From assembly GCF_030814695.1 (NCBI RefSeq), contig NZ_JAUSVL010000001.1:3694227-3758226 (forward strand): DNA of 64,000 nucleotides, given 5' to 3'. Source of the DNA: Oligosphaera ethanolica (lineage in GTDB: Bacteria > Verrucomicrobiota > Lentisphaeria > Oligosphaerales > Oligosphaeraceae). Below the pieces are notes generated by a model. That model was given only the letters and a program-made list of their open reading frames with translations. It did no database searches and was not told where the DNA came from. Positions within the stretch are counted from its first letter, which is position 1. Each line of letters opens with the position of its first letter. The translations under genes and the position numbers were made by a program. This document shows positions 42,824-53,600 of this stretch, piece after piece.

Positions 42824-43900
42824 ATGAATCATCAAGATAGTGATTGGCGTTCGCTCTTGCTCAGGCCGATCAAAAATGGGAAAATGGTGCCGATCGTTGG
42901 TCAAGAACTGTTGACCTATTGCGGTGAAGATGGGCGAGTTGTGCCTCTGCGCGGCGTGTTGGCAAAGAAATTAGCCAGAAAGCACGGACTTGACGAGAGT
43001 GCCTTCACCGAGCAGTCAACGCTGTGTGACGTGGCCTATCAGCTTGATCCCTCGGTTCGCAAAGATGATACCTTTTATGACGAAGTGCGAGATATCTACG
43101 AGGACATCAATCCGCCTGTGCCCCCAGTCCTTCGGCAGCTTGCCAAAATTGGCTTTCGTGCCTTTCTGACGACGACTTGGGAGCCACTACTCTGCCAGGC
43201 TATTGCGGAAGAACGCTACAAAGGTGACCAGTCACCCATCGTTGTCCGCAAACTCCGACTTTTTGACAACGGCCGCGATGGCGTTGTTGAAGACATCCCG
43301 TGGCAACAAATTCCCGATGGCGTGACCTTGGTCTATCATCTTTTTGGGAACCTGAAAGAATCGGGGCGAGACTACGCCTTGACGGAAGAGGACATGCTGC
43401 GTTGCGCGGCCCGCTACATTGAATGTCGCCATGATTACCTCACGAACTTTGTTTCCTTCTTGGAGGGGGTAAAATTACTGACTCTGGGCTGCAGTTTGCC
43501 AAACTGGTTTGCCCGTTTTTTTGTCTGCTTGCTGAAGGGCGACAAGATTGAACAGACGGTACAGTTGGCAGATGAAAGATCACGCACCGATCCGGACCTC
43601 TGCGCATTCATGTCCCGGGGCGGCAACCACATCTATGATAGTGATGCGCTGGAGTTCACCCGGAGGTTGTACGAGCGCTGGGATATGTGGAATGTTCCTC
43701 TCGCAGCGGAAAATGACAATTCGACCTTGCCACCATTTCGTCCCGGGGCAATCTTCATAAGCTATTCCAAACAAGGTGAAAAGGATCGGCAGGCGGCATC
43801 GGCATTGTTCGATGCGTTGCAAAAGCTTGGGGCCAATGTCTGGATGGATGTTATTCCAATTTGCATTCAAGATGATTGCAATTACATTATCCACTGCTGA
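42824..43900 (+). CDS. SIR2-like-TIR protein, C-terminus cut off by IS630
   Basis: AAGGA precedes the ATG at 42824. Residues 15-265 form a SIR2-like NAD-binding domain of the defence type (KMVPIVGQELLTYCGEDGRV, FRAFLTTTWEPLLCQAI, TLVYHLFGNLKESGRDYALT, LLTLGCSLPNW). Residues from about 306 start a TIR domain (GAIFISYSKQGEKDRQAASA, LGANVWMDV). After residue 343 the frame enters the IS630 left end and stops at 43900, so two thirds of the TIR domain is lost. Sequence beyond the right end of the IS does not continue the TIR, so a deletion accompanied the insertion. SIR2 and TIR domains of defence systems typically hydrolyse NAD+. The SIR2 half might still be functional. Confidence 0.85.
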   Translation: MNHQDSDWRSLLLRPIKNGKMVPIVGQELLTYCGEDGRVVPLRGVLAKKLARKHGLDESAFTEQSTLCDVAYQLDPSVRKDDTFYDEVRDIYEDINPPVPPVLRQLAKIGFRAFLTTTWEPLLCQAIAEERYKGDQSPIVVRKLRLFDNGRDGVVEDIPWQQIPDGVTLVYHLFGNLKESGRDYALTEEDMLRCAARYIECRHDYLTNFVSFLEGVKLLTLGCSLPNWFARFFVCLLKGDKIEQTVQLADERSRTDPDLCAFMSRGGNHIYDSDALEFTRRLYERWDMWNVPLAAENDNSTLPPFRPGAIFISYSKQGEKDRQAASALFDALQKLGANVWMDVIPICIQDDCNYIIHC

Positions 43901-43946
43901 CAAAGGCGGCAGAAGGTCTGTCGCCGCCAAAAACAGGAGTGGCAAC

Positions 43947-44474
43947 ATGGGTCAAAAAGTCGCATTTTCTGATGCCGAGATAGCCGAGGCCAAGCGCATG
44001 GTCAACGAAGCCGCTGATGTTCGCGAAGTCAAGCAGGGAATGTCGGTTGTCCTTTCCGTCGAACTGGGATTGACCAACAAAGAGGTAGCGATTGCCCTGC
44101 AGTCCAGTCCAGCCACAGTCGTGAGGCTGCATGGAGGGGTTCGCCATTGCGCGGCCAAGAGTCATTCTGATGCCGATAGGAAGGCTGCATGGGGCGGGCG
44201 ACGGCACTCCTACATGACGCCGGAGGAGGAAGATGAGTTTCTTCTGCCATGGGCTGAAAAGGCCGAAAAGGGCGGCGTTCTGATTGTTCCGCCGATTCAC
44301 AAGGCGTTTGAAAGTCGCATTGGGCGGCGCGTTCAGCCGGCAACCATCTATCGTCTTCTTGCCCGGCATGGCTGGCGAAAGATCGCCCCGGACAACATTC
44401 ATCCGAAAGGCGATCGCGAAGTCCAGGAGGCCTTCAAAAAAGGGGGCTCTCGATGGCTGTGGACGAAGCGCTGA
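43947..44474 (+). CDS. IS630 transposase, N-terminal frame, 175 aa
   Basis: GGAG precedes the ATG at 43947. The product has a helix-turn-helix with LSVELGLTNKEVAIALQSSP and a second basic winged-helix segment (ATIYRLLARHGWRKIAPD). It ends shortly after an A6G5 run at about 44430. The downstream frame lies at -1 relative to it, so a frameshift within AAAAAAGGGGG could join the two. Confidence 0.8.
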   Translation: MGQKVAFSDAEIAEAKRMVNEAADVREVKQGMSVVLSVELGLTNKEVAIALQSSPATVVRLHGGVRHCAAKSHSDADRKAAWGGRRHSYMTPEEEDEFLLPWAEKAEKGGVLIVPPIHKAFESRIGRRVQPATIYRLLARHGWRKIAPDNIHPKGDREVQEAFKKGGSRWLWTKR

Positions 44475-45022
44475 AAGGGAATCGGAACAATCTGCCGGTT
44501 TTGGTGATGTTTCAGGACGAAGCCCGGTTTGGTCGCTTGAGCTTGCCGCAGAGATGCTGGGCACCGGCGCCGATGCGGCCCGTCGTCGTGCAAGGAGTCG
44601 TGCGCGAATACAGCTACACATACGCAGCGTTGGCGCCGATGAGCGGCGAAATGGATTGGATGATAGCCTCCAGTATGAATACGACGGAAATGACAGCTTT
44701 TCTTCGCCACGTGGGGTCGCGTCATAGCGATCAGTTTGTGGTAATGGTTCTTGACGGGGCGCCATCCCACCGGGCGATACAGCTGGCAATTCCAGAGAAC
44801 ATGGCATTAGTTCGTCTGCCGCCATACTCGCCGGAGCTGAACCCTGTGGAGCATCTATGGGACGAAATTCGTGAAAAGCACTTCGCGAATCGAGTCTTTG
44901 ACTCGGTGGGGGCGGTAATAGCCCAGGTGGTGGATGCGATAGACAACTGGGAGTCGTCGCCAGATGCGGTTCGCTCGCTATCGGCATGGCCTTGGATTGT
45001 TGAAAGTTTGCAATCATCTTGA
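44453..45022 (+). CDS. IS630 transposase, catalytic frame, 189 aa
   Basis: This frame carries the DDE triad of IS630 transposases: D in VMFQDEARFGRLS, D in VMVLDGAPSHRAI and E in LNPVEHLWDEIRE. The ATG at 44453 could be an independent start, but the usual product would be a fusion with the preceding frame. It looks intact. Confidence 0.88.
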   Translation: MAVDEALKGNRNNLPVLVMFQDEARFGRLSLPQRCWAPAPMRPVVVQGVVREYSYTYAALAPMSGEMDWMIASSMNTTEMTAFLRHVGSRHSDQFVVMVLDGAPSHRAIQLAIPENMALVRLPPYSPELNPVEHLWDEIREKHFANRVFDSVGAVIAQVVDAIDNWESSPDAVRSLSAWPWIVESLQSS

Positions 45023-45051
45023 AAACAAAATGGAATTATTGTCCTGGCTAC

Positions 45052-48000
45052 TCACTTGGCATCCTCCGCAGGCTGGATCCCCAGCAACGCCTCGATCCTC
45101 TTCATGTCCGGGTGGTCTTGGCCCGCCTCGCGAAGGAGTTTGAAGTCGCTGCGCGCCTCGTCGTTCCATTTGCGCCCGTCAAGAAAGGAGGTTCTGGCGT
45201 ACTTCTCGTGGATGGTTTTGGCCTTCTCGAACTGGTTGGTGAGCAGATAGGCGTGGGCCAGCTTCATCCTGGCGGAACATGGTTTGTGGTGGGCGAGGAG
45301 GGCGACGGCTTTTTCACCTGCCTCAAGGGCGTCCTTGTGCTTGCCAGTGAGTAAGGCCACCCAGCAAAGCAAGCTGCTGGCATCGCTGAGAAATTGTCCG
45401 TCCACGCCCTGAAACTTCGATGCGATGGCTAGGCTCTCGCTAGTCGCCGCGACCGCTTCCGCATAGCTCTTGAGTTCAGCGGCAAGCCCGCCCTGGACTA
45501 ACAGCGCATCCGCGAGTTCGAGGGACTCGCCCTGCTGGCGTCGCAGTGCGACCAGCCGCGCTAGATGGTCGAAGGCGGCGGCAGGGTCGTTTACAGCCAG
45601 GTCGCAATCGATGCACGCGACCAGAACCGCGTCTTGAAGCTCGGCATGCAGCAACGAGAGGGCCGCGGAAAACGATTGCTCGCCACCGAGGAGCCTGATG
45701 TCATAATTGCGCATGAAGACGGCACGAAGGGGAAGGCCGGGGTCGCGTTCGGATGCTGGATTCGCCCTGTTTTCTCTCACCCACGAACCCGCCAAGAGGG
45801 TCCGGGCGAAGGGAATCGTGGGGTCGTAACGCAGCGCGGATTCAATCCCCGGGCGCAAGAGCGTATCGCGCTCACGCTCGGCGATCTGCCGGACGGTGAC
45901 GTGCGAACCGGGGGAAAGCAGACGGCTGGGGCGCGAATCGAGGAGCCAGTCGGCCAATGTTCGCCACTCCTTTGGGAGCGTTTCCCTAGTGTGCAAGAGA
46001 AGATGGAGACGTTCGCCGTGGGGGATTTCCTGAATCTTACCGTCCGGATCGTAACGCAGCCCAGCTACGCCACTTGCCCATATCCGCACCGCATCGGTGC
46101 TCGAAACCTTGTCAACAGCCGCATCCCACACCTGCGCCGTCCGGTCAACACTCGCCGTCACCACCCGCGTGCCATCCGGGCTGAAACTCGCACTGGTGAC
46201 ATCGTCCTCATGGCGCAACGGCTCGCCGATGGGCTTGCTGCTGGCCGCATCCCACACCCGCGCAGTGTTGTCCTGGCTTGCCGTGACCACCCGCGTGCCA
46301 TCCGGGCTGAAACTCGCACTGAGGACCGAACTCTCATGGCGCAACGGCTCGCCGATGGGCTTGCCGCTGGCCGCATCCCACACCCGCGCAGTGTCGTCCC
46401 AACTCGCCGTGACCACCCGCGTGCCATCCGGGCTGAAACTCGCACTGAGGACCGAACTCTCATGGCGCAACGGCTCGCCGATGGGCTTGCCGCTGGCCGC
46501 ATCCCACACCCGCGCAGTGTCGTCCCAACTTGCCGTGACCACCCGCGTGCCATCCGGGCTGAAACTCGCACTGAGGACCGAACTCTCATGGCGCAACGGC
46601 TCGCCGATGGGCTTGCCGCTGGCCGTATTCCAGACCCGCGTGGTCCCGTCGGAACTCGCCGTGACCACCTGCGTGCCATCCGGGCTGAAACTCGCGCTGC
46701 AGACAGAACGCTCATGGCGCAACGGGACACCGATGGGTCTGCCGCTGGCTGCATCCCACATCCGCGCCGTTTTGTCCCAACTTGCGGTCACCACCCGCGT
46801 GCCATCCGGGCTGAAACTCGCACTGTTGACCCAATTCTCATGGCTCAACGGCTCGCCGATGGGTTTGCCGCTGGCGGCATCCCACACCCTCGCCGTCTTG
46901 TCCTGGCTTGCCGTCACCACCCGCGTGCCATCCGGGCTGAAACTCGCGCTGAGGACCCTACCGTCATGGCGCAACGGCTCGCCGATGGGTTTGCCGCTGG
47001 CTGCATCCCACACCCGCGCCGTCTTGTCACGGCTTGCGGTCACCACCCGCCTGCCATCCGGGCTGAAACTCGCACTGTAGACCCAATTCTCATGGCGCAA
47101 CGGCTCGCCGATGGGCTTGCCGCTGGCGGCATCCCACACCCGCGCAGTGTCGTCCCAACTCGCCGTGACCACCCGCGTGCCATCCGGGCTGAAACTCGCG
47201 TTGACGACAGGATACGCATGCCGCAACGGCTCGCCGATGGGCTTGCCGCTGGCCGCATCCCACACCCGCGCCGTCTTGTCATGGCTTGCCGTCACCACCC
47301 GCGTGCCATCCGGGCTGAAACTCGCGCTGCAGACAGAACGCTCATGGCGCAACGGGACACCGATGGGTCTGCCGCTGGCTGCATCCCACACCCGCGCCGT
47401 GTTGTCCTGGCTTGCCGTCACCACCCGCGTACCATCCGGGCTGAAACTCGCACTGTTGACATCGTCCTCATGGCGCAACGGCTCGCCGATGGGCTTGCCG
47501 CTGGCCGCATCCCACACCCGCGCCGTGTAGTCATCGCTTGCCGTCACCACCCGCGTGCCATCCGGGCTGAAACTCGCACTGCGGACCGAACCCTCATGTC
47601 GCATGGGCCCGCCGATGGGTTTGCCGCTGGCGGCATCCCACACCCGCGCAGTGTCGTCCCAACTCGCCGTGACCACCCGCGTGCCATCCGGGCTGAAACT
47701 CGCGTTGACGACACGATACGCATGCCGCAACGGCTCGCCGATGGGCTTGCCGCTGGCGGCATCCCACACCCGCGCCGTCTTGTCATGGCTTGCCGTCACC
47801 ACCCGCGTGCCATCCGGGCTGAAACTCGCGTTGTAGACATCGTCCTCATGGCGCAACGGCTCGCCGATGGGCTTGCCGCTGGCCGCATCCCACACCCGCG
47901 CAGTGTCGTCCCAACTCGCCGTGACCACCCGCGTGCCATCCGGGCTGAAACTCGCGCTGCAGACCGAACTCTCATGGTTCATGGCAACTAATGGGCAATC

Positions 48001-50424
48001 GCGCCGGACTCGCCCTTGATGGCGAATGGTGTCGTAAAGCCACAACGCTGCCTGTTCGTTTGTGGGGTCGCGCTCCAACGCCCGCACCAGCAACGCCACC
48101 GCCTCGTGCCAGCGGGACTTGCCATTGAACCCTGCCGCTCGTTCTCCCTTCTGCTGCGCGTCGAAGTCCTCCTGCCACGCCTTAATTGCGCTGGCCAGAT
48201 CGGCGTTGCTGGCGGCGCGGAGATTCTCGAGGTTCGCACGGTTCGCTTCCGTGGCATTTTCGGTCTGGCGACGAGCTTCGGCAGCATGCGCATCCGCCTC
48301 CCGCCACTGCCAAAGCGCGATGGCACCACCAGTCAACGCAAAAAACGTCAGTGCCGACAACCCCGCTACGACCGTGCGGCGGATGCGTTCGCGCCGGCGT
48401 ATGGCAGCGTCGAGCTGGGCGAGTTGGGTGGCGATGTAATCGCGCTGGGCGGGATCGAAGGTGTCAGGATGCTCGGCAAGGTGGTGGCGGGCGAAGCTGG
48501 TGAGGGGGTCGTTCTCGGCCAGCGGGGCACCTTCGGCCAGGCGGGCGGCGATGCGGTCGCGGACACGCAGGCGGTCGCGGTTGGCATCGATCCACTGCAC
48601 GGCGCGTTCCCAGCGGCGCAGCAGGGCCTCATGGGCGACGAAGACTTCGCCGCGGTCGGAGCTGAGCAGCCGCGCGGCGAGCAGGGCCTCGACGAGTTGG
48701 CGGCGCTCGGGGGTGGTGGCCAGGGCGTCCAGCGCGACGCGGCGGCGGACGGGGCGGGCCTCGTCGCTTTCGTCGAGGGCGACAAGGGCCTGAAAGACCG
48801 GGCCGAAGGCGGCGCGGACGGGTTCGGGCTGGGCGGCGAAGACCGCTTCGGCATGACTGCCGATTGCCCCTTCGACCCCACCGAGCTTTTCATAAGCGGC
48901 GAAGGTGAGCAGACCCTCGGCGGTGCGGGCTTCGTAGAGTTGGGCGAGCGCGAACTCGAGTAGCGGCAGGGCCTCGGGGTGGCCGACGGCATCGTTGAGG
49001 ATGCGCTGGTCCAGCGATTCGCCGCCGACGTTCTTCTCGAAGGCGACCCCGGCCAGCATAGCGGGGCCGGTGATGATGCGGTGGATGTCGGAGGGCTCCG
49101 GCGGCAGCAAGTCAATCTGGCCGCGTTCACCCTTCATGGCCATCAGGGTCGGCAAGCGCTGGCAGCGGTCGTAGAAGTCGCTGCGCACGGTGGCCAGCAC
49201 CCATACGCAGCCGGAGACGGCCAGCGCCTGCAGGGCGGCGAGGAAGGCGGCAACTTCCGCCTCGGTGACGGCCGGATGGGTGAAAAGTTCCTCGAACTGG
49301 TCCACCAGCAGGACGAGGCGGACCGGGCCGCGTCCGTCCCCGGCGCAGGCGCGTTTGAGCAGCAGGTTCAGGGCCTTACCCTGTCCGTCGCGCAGGGCCT
49401 GTTCGAGGTCGTCGAGGCTGTCGTCGTCGCCGCGCAGTTCGGGGATGCGCTCGAGCAGCGTGCGGGCCAGTCCGCGGCAGAGACCGTCGGTGCATTCGCC
49501 GGGGGTCAGCGTGGCGGTGCGCCATTCGGCGACCGTCTCGTCGGGGTTGTCGGTTTCGAGAGCGGGCAGGACGCCAGCGCGGGCGAGCGAGGATTTGCCG
49601 GAGCCGCTGGCGCCGACCAGCAGCAGGAAGGCGCAGCCCGCCGCGGCCTGGGCGCGCAGGCGTTCGAGGATGTCGCAGACCTCCTCGTCGCGGCCGAAGA
49701 AGATCGGGGCGTGTTCGGAGCGGAAGACCTCGAGTCCGCGATAGGGGGAGCCCTCCCAGGAGCCGAAGCCGAGGCCCTCGTCCATGACGATGCCGTCGAG
49801 CAGGCTGCGCAGGTGGGTCTTGAGCCGTTCAGCGAAGGTGTTGGGTTCGGGGAAGGTATGGTAGGCGCGCAGGTTGCTGCCGGTCGCCGCGTCGTGGAAC
49901 TGCTCGCGGATGAACTGCTCGGCCAGCCGGTGCTGGCGCAGCATCTCCTCGATCTTGTCCGTCGGCGTCTCCTGCAAGGCCGCTTTGAAACGCCGGTCAT
50001 CCTGCCGGACATAGACCAGGATTTCGGGGAGGTTGTCCGGCGACAGCGCACGGGCGGCGAGCATCAGGTCGAACTCACGCTCCGTGCCCGAGCGATAGGG
50101 CGTGCCATCCGGCTTGCGGATCGCCGCCCCGAGCGGCGAGCCCAGCCGCGACCAGAGGATGAAAACGGCGATGTCGACGCAGTGTTTTTCGGAGAGCAAC
50201 AAGTCCACCGACTTCTGGAACGAGGACTCGGTGCCGGCGATCGCCTGATCGATGCCCGCTTGGAACGACTTGTCCGCTCCCAGCGGCAGATCCTCCCACA
50301 GCACGGTTTCGAGCCGCAGGCGTCCCGCGTAGCGCTTCTGCAAGCCTTCGACGACCTTGCGCGCCTTGTCGCGTTCGACCGCCACGTCGCCAGGCGAGGA
50401 GATGAAGATGCGGATGGTTTTCAT
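45052..50424 (-). CDS. DUF4062-nSTAND1-TM-WD40-TPR protein, 1790 aa (locus B)
   Basis: AGGGG precedes the ATG at 50424 at 8-base spacing. The N-terminus is DUF4062-like (KTIRIFISSPGDVAVERDKA; FILWSRLGSPLG). The nSTAND1-type ATPase begins YRGLEVFRSEHAPIFFGRDE, with Walker A GASGSGKS at residues 271-278 and Walker B-like VRLVLLVDQFEELF. A transmembrane helix follows near residue 690-710 (VVAGLSALTFFALTGGAIAL) and a coiled coil after it. Fifteen WD40 repeats of 42 aa come next, nearly identical except at a few positions (HExxVxSASFSPDGTRVVTA, SxDxTARVWDAASGKPIG). TPR-like helices form the C-terminus. Two neighbouring 126-bp units (46321-46446, 46447-46572) differ at one base. It is the last gene of locus B, 180 bases after the DUF4062-NACHT gene. 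Confidence 0.9.
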   Translation of the reverse strand: MKTIRIFISSPGDVAVERDKARKVVEGLQKRYAGRLRLETVLWEDLPLGADKSFQAGIDQAIAGTESSFQKSVDLLLSEKHCVDIAVFILWSRLGSPLGAAIRKPDGTPYRSGTEREFDLMLAARALSPDNLPEILVYVRQDDRRFKAALQETPTDKIEEMLRQHRLAEQFIREQFHDAATGSNLRAYHTFPEPNTFAERLKTHLRSLLDGIVMDEGLGFGSWEGSPYRGLEVFRSEHAPIFFGRDEEVCDILERLRAQAAAGCAFLLLVGASGSGKSSLARAGVLPALETDNPDETVAEWRTATLTPGECTDGLCRGLARTLLERIPELRGDDDSLDDLEQALRDGQGKALNLLLKRACAGDGRGPVRLVLLVDQFEELFTHPAVTEAEVAAFLAALQALAVSGCVWVLATVRSDFYDRCQRLPTLMAMKGERGQIDLLPPEPSDIHRIITGPAMLAGVAFEKNVGGESLDQRILNDAVGHPEALPLLEFALAQLYEARTAEGLLTFAAYEKLGGVEGAIGSHAEAVFAAQPEPVRAAFGPVFQALVALDESDEARPVRRRVALDALATTPERRQLVEALLAARLLSSDRGEVFVAHEALLRRWERAVQWIDANRDRLRVRDRIAARLAEGAPLAENDPLTSFARHHLAEHPDTFDPAQRDYIATQLAQLDAAIRRRERIRRTVVAGLSALTFFALTGGAIALWQWREADAHAAEARRQTENATEANRANLENLRAASNADLASAIKAWQEDFDAQQKGERAAGFNGKSRWHEAVALLVRALERDPTNEQAALWLYDTIRHQGRVRRDCPLVAMNHESSVCSASFSPDGTRVVTASWDDTARVWDAASGKPIGEPLRHEDDVYNASFSPDGTRVVTASHDKTARVWDAASGKPIGEPLRHAYRVVNASFSPDGTRVVTASWDDTARVWDAASGKPIGGPMRHEGSVRSASFSPDGTRVVTASDDYTARVWDAASGKPIGEPLRHEDDVNSASFSPDGTRVVTASQDNTARVWDAASGRPIGVPLRHERSVCSASFSPDGTRVVTASHDKTARVWDAASGKPIGEPLRHAYPVVNASFSPDGTRVVTASWDDTARVWDAASGKPIGEPLRHENWVYSASFSPDGRRVVTASRDKTARVWDAASGKPIGEPLRHDGRVLSASFSPDGTRVVTASQDKTARVWDAASGKPIGEPLSHENWVNSASFSPDGTRVVTASWDKTARMWDAASGRPIGVPLRHERSVCSASFSPDGTQVVTASSDGTTRVWNTASGKPIGEPLRHESSVLSASFSPDGTRVVTASWDDTARVWDAASGKPIGEPLRHESSVLSASFSPDGTRVVTASWDDTARVWDAASGKPIGEPLRHESSVLSASFSPDGTRVVTASQDNTARVWDAASSKPIGEPLRHEDDVTSASFSPDGTRVVTASVDRTAQVWDAAVDKVSSTDAVRIWASGVAGLRYDPDGKIQEIPHGERLHLLLHTRETLPKEWRTLADWLLDSRPSRLLSPGSHVTVRQIAERERDTLLRPGIESALRYDPTIPFARTLLAGSWVRENRANPASERDPGLPLRAVFMRNYDIRLLGGEQSFSAALSLLHAELQDAVLVACIDCDLAVNDPAAAFDHLARLVALRRQQGESLELADALLVQGGLAAELKSYAEAVAATSESLAIASKFQGVDGQFLSDASSLLCWVALLTGKHKDALEAGEKAVALLAHHKPCSARMKLAHAYLLTNQFEKAKTIHEKYARTSFLDGRKWNDEARSDFKLLREAGQDHPDMKRIEALLGIQPAEDAK
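46321..46572 (-). repeat. Two adjacent 126-bp WD40 units differing at one base
   Basis: The units 46321-46446 and 46447-46572 match by eye except CAACTCGCC versus CAACTTGCC. They sit in a 15-unit array (about 46100-47990). This indicates recent tandem duplication or gene conversion. Confidence 0.85.
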
Positions 50425-50604
50425 ACGTTTTCCCCTGCGTTACCCCGCAATCCCGGATTGCGCGTTGTCATGATCGGATGCTAAACCCAAACCAACAATG
50501 CCTGCTTCGGAGGTTTCCTTGGATACACCATGCCTGCAGAATTTGGGGTAGTACCACAGTTTTCGATGTGACATTCAGACTTCCCTCTTCAACAGAGCCT
50601 TGAT
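50425..50604. other. Gap between the two NLR-like genes of locus B
   Basis: 180 bases with no gene. The Shine-Dalgarno of the 50424 gene lies at its left end. No terminator-like hairpin was seen. Confidence 0.4.
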
Positions 50605-53600
50605 CTATGCCATGAACCAACCACTCAATTGACTAAGCGAAGGGCCCTGTCTGGGGCTGGACTTCTCCGCTCCGTTGGCCTCGACCAAGCGGGGGACTGC
50701 GAGTGATCTCGCGATATTGTTCTGGCTAAGTCTGAGGATGTGGACACCACATGGCTCAGTCAGCAGGTAGGTGTCAAGCGATGTTTGCACGCAGTTGCTT
50801 ATGTCGTACTCGCAATGCCACAACACCCACTGCGGCGGATTCGCCCAGAGATCGAGCAAGGCAAGCTGAGGACCTGCCAGACATTGTAGCAGGGGAGATC
50901 GTGCTCCTTTGACGAGACAAACCCGCAGAGAACGCGGGGACAACGTTTCAGCGTTGGGGAGGTACGTCTGCGCCAACAGACGGCCGGTGCAGGACTGCCA
51001 CCGGCTGAAGCAGCCGTCCTTTGCCCATGTCACGATTTCGCCGTCTCCGATGTGAAAACCGCCCATGACATTCGTATCGTGCCTGATCCTGCGAGTTAGG
51101 GCCCCTGTGTTGATGTCGAAAAGACGGGCATCATTCCCGTTAAGCGGCAAGGCAACGATGGAACCGGCTATCGTCTCGAACGCGGAGGAAATTGCATCCT
51201 CCTTCTCCAAGATAACAGATGCTTTTGTCTTGTAGTTCCAAACGCCCAGACTCCCCAGCCATTCCTCGCCTGAAAAGCTGTACCGGCTATAGGGAACAGA
51301 CCATAGCAGTAAGCCGTTGCTCAATGCCTTAACTGATTCCTCTGGCTGGTAGGCAAGCCAGGGCTCATCCCTTAAGAAGTTGGTCTCAGGGAAACGCATG
51401 CCTGAGAGCGAGGCCAGCTCTCTGCCGGTACACAACTCCCAGACATGGATCGTATGAGCTGTCCAAGCAACCCAGGTGTTCTCATTCAATAGAACTCCCC
51501 CTTCGGCGGGCTGGCTACAGTTCTCAAGATGGACTACCGTATCGGAGTTAGGCGAAATTACGCTCGGCGTCCCGGACTTCGGATAGAACAGTAACCGTTC
51601 GTCTGGAAGGGCACGAATTTCCTCGCAATCGGCGTCCAGTGCGAAAGAACGGAGCAGTCCTGTATTCGGACGCCAATACGTAATCGCATCGCCCGCGACT
51701 GTGGCGAAGAGGTTTTCCCACTTGCTTGCTAGGCCCCAGACGGAACCGTGGATTTCATGTTCCGCCAACTTTTCGCCAGTCGTGGCATCCCAGAAAGCAA
51801 GCGAGTAGGGATGCTTGGAGAGTGTCGCTACATGTTTGCCGTCGCTGGTCGCTCTTGCTTTGGTAACTTCGCCAGAAAGGGAAGGAAGACTTCGCACCTT
51901 AAGGTCAGCGTCAGCATCGACAAGCCAGAGTGAGTTCCGCGTCCCTGCAGGCGTTCGGCTAACACCGTACGCCATGGCCCGGTTTTCCTGGGTGCAAACC
52001 ATACCGTGAATTGCTATGTTTTCAGGGGCTGTCTCCTGTTCGGGCTTCGGAACCTGCCAGACCCTGACTGTGCTATCGTCCTGCTGGTATTCGCCATACA
52101 TTCGCGTGGAAGTCCACAGCCATCCTCGAGAGAGTATTCTCCCATCCGAGAGTTCATCAGCATGCTTGATTCTGCCATTATGTCCATATAAAACGTGCTC
52201 AGATGCCCCGGTCCTGGCATTCCAGATACGGAGTGTTCCGTCCTGAGACCAAGACAGAAGACTATGATTGTGTTTTCCCGAAAGTTGCCGCATTCCCAAG
52301 ATTATGTCCGTATGCCCATCCAGTCGGAACACGCCATCGGAACTGTGAATCCATCCACTTTTCCCAGCCCAAAAACAGATTCCGGTATCGGGCAAATCAA
52401 TCAGTCCGCCGAGTGGGCCAAACTCTTGTGCATTGGTCACCTCCTCCGCGAGAAGGAACCGCCACATGACCAGTCCGTCAGCTTTGAGTGTATAGAGGTA
52501 CTCGCTGTCCCACAAGACGGTATCGTGGTTGGCGCGTAGCACGAACCCATCCGCATGGCAACTGGGATAGGAAAATGGTGCCTTCTCGTTGATCATCTTC
52601 ACAACTGACCGGTTGTGAGGCACCCCCCGTAGCCCGTTCTCACCCTGTCGTACCTGACCGCTGACCGGGATGCCCATGAGGGTTTGCAGGTGAAAGGCCG
52701 TTTCTTCCGGGAACTCTGCCCGGGGAATCTCTATCCCTTCCGTCGTCCATATTCTATAAGTATCGTTGTCAGCTCTTGACAGGATGTGCCCTGATGGCAT
52801 CTGAATCACGGCCCGGATTTTGCCTGTATGTCCGAGCATTTTGGCACATTCCCGACCAGTCTCCAGATCCCAGATATAGAGGGCGTGCTCACAATCCTCC
52901 CCACCCCATCCCAAGAAGCGCCCGTCCTGTAGGAACATGCCGCCCTTCACCCAGTCCCGCGTCTGTAGGCAACGGAGTTCCTCTCCGCTATCCAGCCTCC
53001 ACACGCGAACGCAGCAATCCTCTCCCCAGGAAACGAACAAGCCATCACGATAAGGTAATACGCCGCGGACATCACTCCAGTTCCGGCCATGGTGCCGAAA
53101 CACCTCGCGCTGCTTGCACGAGGCCAGATCCAATAGGCGAATCTCCGGCCTGTTTGCCCACAACAGAACCTGTCCCTCAGGCAAGAAAAGTGCTCCCGGC
53201 TCTCCGACCAACCAGTTATTCTTTGTTCCAAAGTCCTTGAAGGTCTCTAGGTTTCTGCCGGATTCCAAATCCCATAGTATACACATGCCATCGTCCGCCC
53301 AGGAAATCAACTTCCCATTAGGCAGTTCTATGGTCCCGGTAACATCCGCGCTGTGCCCATCTAGCACCAGTTGACAAGGATCAAAATACAAACGGGATGG
53401 CCGATTCATGTCGTACAACAATGTCCACTCACAGCCATTGTCATCCTGCCACTCCTTGGCGGCACCGGACAGCGGGCTGTTGCCTGCGTGCTCAATCGCT
53501 AGTTGCAGAAATATCTTTTGCGCGGGCCATTCCTTACTCTCACGCCGTAAGATGTGTGCCTTTTCGCGAAAAAAGTCGGCCCAAGGCCCCAACCGTCGCA

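Larger units (their letters stand above)
43854..45036 (+). mobile_element. IS630-family element flanked by TA
   Basis: The left end TTCCAATTTGCATTCAAGAT and the right end, read inward, TTCCATTTTGTTTTCAAGAT share about 25 of 28 bases to GATGATTGCAA. TA dinucleotides flank both ends (43852-43853 and 45037-45038), as expected for IS630/Tc1. It encodes a two-frame transposase. Confidence 0.85.

Noticed and set aside
45565-47991. Open frame of about 800 codons on the plus strand across the WD40 array
   Set aside because: It is antisense to the repeat region of the 45052-50424 gene. Its apparent repeats mirror the WD40 codons and it has no start signal or domain.
45052-48000. Regularly spaced direct repeats that might suggest a CRISPR array
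   Set aside because: The period is 126 bp, there are no unique spacers, and the repeats translate to WD40 blades in an open frame. No CRISPR array was seen elsewhere.
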